Below the pieces are notes generated by a model. The model saw only the letters and a program-made list of their open reading frames with translations. It had not been told where the DNA came from and did no database searches. Made by a program: the position numbers and the translations under genes. DNA of 6,586 nucleotides from Campylobacterota bacterium (lineage in GTDB: Bacteria; Campylobacterota; Campylobacteria; Campylobacterales; Sulfurovaceae), in the NCBI GenBank assembly GCA_022600655.1, contig JAHZJZ010000178.1:1-6586 (forward strand), given 5' to 3'. Of this stretch, positions 5,312 to 6,586 are shown in pieces (the first letter of the stretch is position 1; each line of letters starts with the position of its first letter).

Positions 5312-5965
5312 ATGTATGAATTTAAACTGGTCATTGAAAAACTAAAAGATATTATTTCTGCTGAGAAATCGGGTACAAAGGTATTTGATAAAGATGTTGC
5401 TTGTGCTTTAGCCATTCCCCAAACTACTTTTGCTACGATGAAAAAAAGGAACTCTATTCCATTTAAAGAGATTATGGAGTTCTGTGCCATGAAAAAACTA
5501 AGTATTAATTGGTTATTTTTTGATCAAGCAGTAGATATGTTAACCGTTGAGACAGATAAGTATTTTAAGGTACGTTACTTTGCTGATGTTAGAGCCAGTG
5601 CTGGTGGAGGAGCTTTTATTTTTGATGAAAACTATGAAGTTCTTACTATAGATAGAAGAATTATGGAAAATGTTGTCCCTTTTGGGAGTAAAGAGATAGA
5701 GGCGATTAATGTCGATGGAGAGTCAATGGAACCAACACTTCAAGATGGTTCTATCGTTTTTATAGATAGAGAACAGACCAATATCAATAAAGATGGAATC
5801 TATGTTGCTTCAACTACAGCAGGATTGTTTATAAAACGAATTAGACAAAGAGCTGATGGGATGATAGAGTTAATATCTGATAATAAAGCCTACACACCTG
5901 AAACAATTTTACCCGAAGAGATCCAAATAGTAGGTCGTGTGGTTGGTAATATTGAGAGTTTATAG
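5312..5965 (+). CDS. CI/LexA-like transcriptional repressor with S24 self-cleavage domain
   Basis: The 217-aa product joins an N-terminal helix-turn-helix of the bacteriophage CI repressor type (residues 1-72, with VFDKDVACALAIPQTTFATM followed by KKRNSIPF and a closing LSINWLFF) to a C-terminal peptidase S24 domain (about 88-217). Ser138 in VDGESMEPTL and Lys175 in LFIKRI are the predicted catalytic dyad, and Ala97-Gly98 in RASAGGGA is the likely autocleavage site, as in LexA and CI, where RecA filaments trigger cleavage. All parts needed for damage-induced inactivation are therefore present, but the inducing signal here is unknown. It faces away from a small - strand gene across a gap with operator-like palindromes, suggesting autorepression and control of that neighbour. 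Canonical lexA is often missing in Campylobacterota, so this could be a host regulator, or a prophage relic; no other phage gene is nearby. Confidence 0.88.
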   Translation: MYEFKLVIEKLKDIISAEKSGTKVFDKDVACALAIPQTTFATMKKRNSIPFKEIMEFCAMKKLSINWLFFDQAVDMLTVETDKYFKVRYFADVRASAGGGAFIFDENYEVLTIDRRIMENVVPFGSKEIEAINVDGESMEPTLQDGSIVFIDREQTNINKDGIYVASTTAGLFIKRIRQRADGMIELISDNKAYTPETILPEEIQIVGRVVGNIESL

Positions 5966-5979
5966 ATATTTGATATAAT
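5952..5979 (+). promoter_or_regulatory. Promoter before the 79-aa gene and aroK
   Basis: TTGAGA (5952-5957) and TATAAT (5974-5979) are separated by 16 nt, the closest match to a full sigma-70 consensus noted in the window. The -35 box lies inside the last codons of the repressor gene. Transcription would begin near 5986, about 22 nt before the ATG at 6008, making the two following genes independent of the repressor's own promoter. Confidence 0.6.
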
Positions 5980-6007
5980 AAGAAAATTTAATGTTATAAG
6001 GATAACA

Positions 6008-6247
6008 ATGACAATAGAAAAAAAAACACTAGAAAGTAGAATTGATACAATCTATGAGATGGCAAAAGAGCATTTTGGAGAGGTTCGATTTGTAGGAATT
6101 AAAAAGCATACAAAGATAGGCTGGGTTGCAAAGATTCAGTTTGATGAGTTTGAATCTTTAGTTTCAGAGGGAAAAGATGCAGAGGATGCATTGAAGAAAT
6201 TAAAAAAGCGTCTCAAAAAAATTATTGATAGATATAACTTTGTTTAA
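6008..6247 (+). CDS. Conserved-looking hypothetical small protein, 79 aa
   Basis: I do not recognise this family. The protein is highly charged, with a helical start (MTIEKKTLESRIDTIYEMAKEHFG), two likely strands (VRFVGIKKHT and GWVAKIQFDEF), and a long lysine-rich C-terminal helix (DAEDALKKLKKRLKKIIDRY). The strand-strand-helix order, with an EGKDAEDAL segment entering the helix, is loosely like HicB antitoxins, but no HicA partner is adjacent and the match is weak. It has no signal peptide or membrane segment, so it is probably cytoplasmic. AAGGAT (5998-6003) precedes the ATG at close spacing. The stop lies one base before the aroK ATG, so translation of the two is probably coupled and the protein may be made in proportion to shikimate kinase. 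Confidence 0.75.
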   Translation: MTIEKKTLESRIDTIYEMAKEHFGEVRFVGIKKHTKIGWVAKIQFDEFESLVSEGKDAEDALKKLKKRLKKIIDRYNFV

Positions 6248-6248
6248 A

Positions 6249-6586
6249 ATGAAAAAGAATATTATCTTAATAGGTTTTATGGGTGTGGGAAAAGGTACAA
6301 CAGCCCGTGCCTATGCAAAAAAATATAAATGTTTTAATATTGATACAGATGATTTAATCGAATCAAAAGAGAATGAGAGAATTAAAAAGATTTTTGAAGA
6401 ACATGGTGAAGCACATTTCCGTTCGTTAGAACAAGAGTGTGCCAACTGGATTGAAGACTCTGTAGACAACACTCTTATCTCTTGTGGTGGTGGATTTTTC
6501 AAGGTAAATAATTTAAAGAAGCTTGGAACAGTAGTATTACTTGATGCTTCTTATGAATGGATTTATAACAGATTGTCAACAGCAGA
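6249..6586 (+). CDS. aroK: Shikimate kinase AroK, 3' partial
   Basis: The first 112 codons of a P-loop kinase that phosphorylates shikimate at the 3-hydroxyl with ATP, fifth step of the chorismate pathway, are present; the rest (about 50-60 residues, including the lid and the adenine-binding part) is beyond the window. Visible are the Walker A GFMGVGKGTT (residues 9-18), the shikimate-binding DTDD (32-35), FRSLE (58-62) with the conserved Arg, and GGG (82-84 region), in the expected order. The Walker A ends GKGTT instead of the usual GKST/GKTT. ATG 6249 follows the previous stop by one base and has no clear Shine-Dalgarno, which suggests translational coupling. Its product pathway yields chorismate, also the substrate of the MqnA encoded at 2426-3100, though they are in different units. 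Confidence 0.92.
   Translation, partial: MKKNIILIGFMGVGKGTTARAYAKKYKCFNIDTDDLIESKENERIKKIFEEHGEAHFRSLEQECANWIEDSVDNTLISCGGGFFKVNNLKKLGTVVLLDASYEWIYNRLSTA

Noticed and set aside
5218..5490. A 90-codon - strand frame across the repressor start
   Set aside because: It runs antisense to the repressor's N-terminus and across the control region, has no recognisable domain, and is best seen as a shadow of the real gene.
6008..6247. HicB-type antitoxin assignment for the 79-aa protein
   Set aside because: Only a loose strand-strand-helix likeness; there is no adjacent HicA toxin and the neighbour is a housekeeping kinase.

Overview
The window is AT-rich, gene-dense chromosomal DNA that looks like a free-living member of the Campylobacterota (former Epsilonproteobacteria, of the Sulfurimonas/Sulfurovum kind). 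The pointers are the MqnA of the futalosine menaquinone route, the MoaE and MoeA sequence types, the GFMGVGKG-type shikimate kinase, TATAAT -10 boxes with poor -35 elements, and a LamG/SdrD-like surface protein. The assignment rests on recalled family features and was not searched.

Left part (1-2422, + strand): a large exported surface protein whose 5' end lies outside the window, then, 20 nt later, a small outer-membrane beta-barrel protein. They probably form one envelope transcription unit, which ends at a hairpin (2431-2453) placed inside the last codons of the convergent mqnA gene.

Middle (2426-5083): mqnA (- strand, menaquinone synthesis) stands back to back with a tight moaD-moaE-moeA operon (+ strand, molybdopterin synthase small and large subunits, then molybdenum insertion). 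The two units are driven from a 102-nt gap in which TATAAT boxes of opposite orientation lie only 12 nt apart. Menaquinone and molybdenum cofactor both serve anaerobic respiratory chains, so the shared control region makes biological sense, though coregulation is inference.

Right part (5080-6586): a 228-nt gap after moeA carries a probable 41-codon gene on the - strand with a strong Shine-Dalgarno. Facing away from it on the + strand is a CI/LexA-like repressor with an S24 self-cleaving domain. Between them lie a 19-bp near-palindrome overlapping the repressor's -10 box and a matching half-site on the side of the small gene, which is the layout of a phage-type genetic switch. Downstream, a good promoter at the end of the repressor gene precedes an unrecognised 79-aa protein, which is apparently coupled to aroK (shikimate kinase, cut by the right edge).

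No tRNA, rRNA, CRISPR array, insertion sequence or riboswitch was recognised. The most interesting part is the small-gene/operator/S24-repressor module, together with the C-terminal sorting-type tail and paired cysteines of the surface protein.
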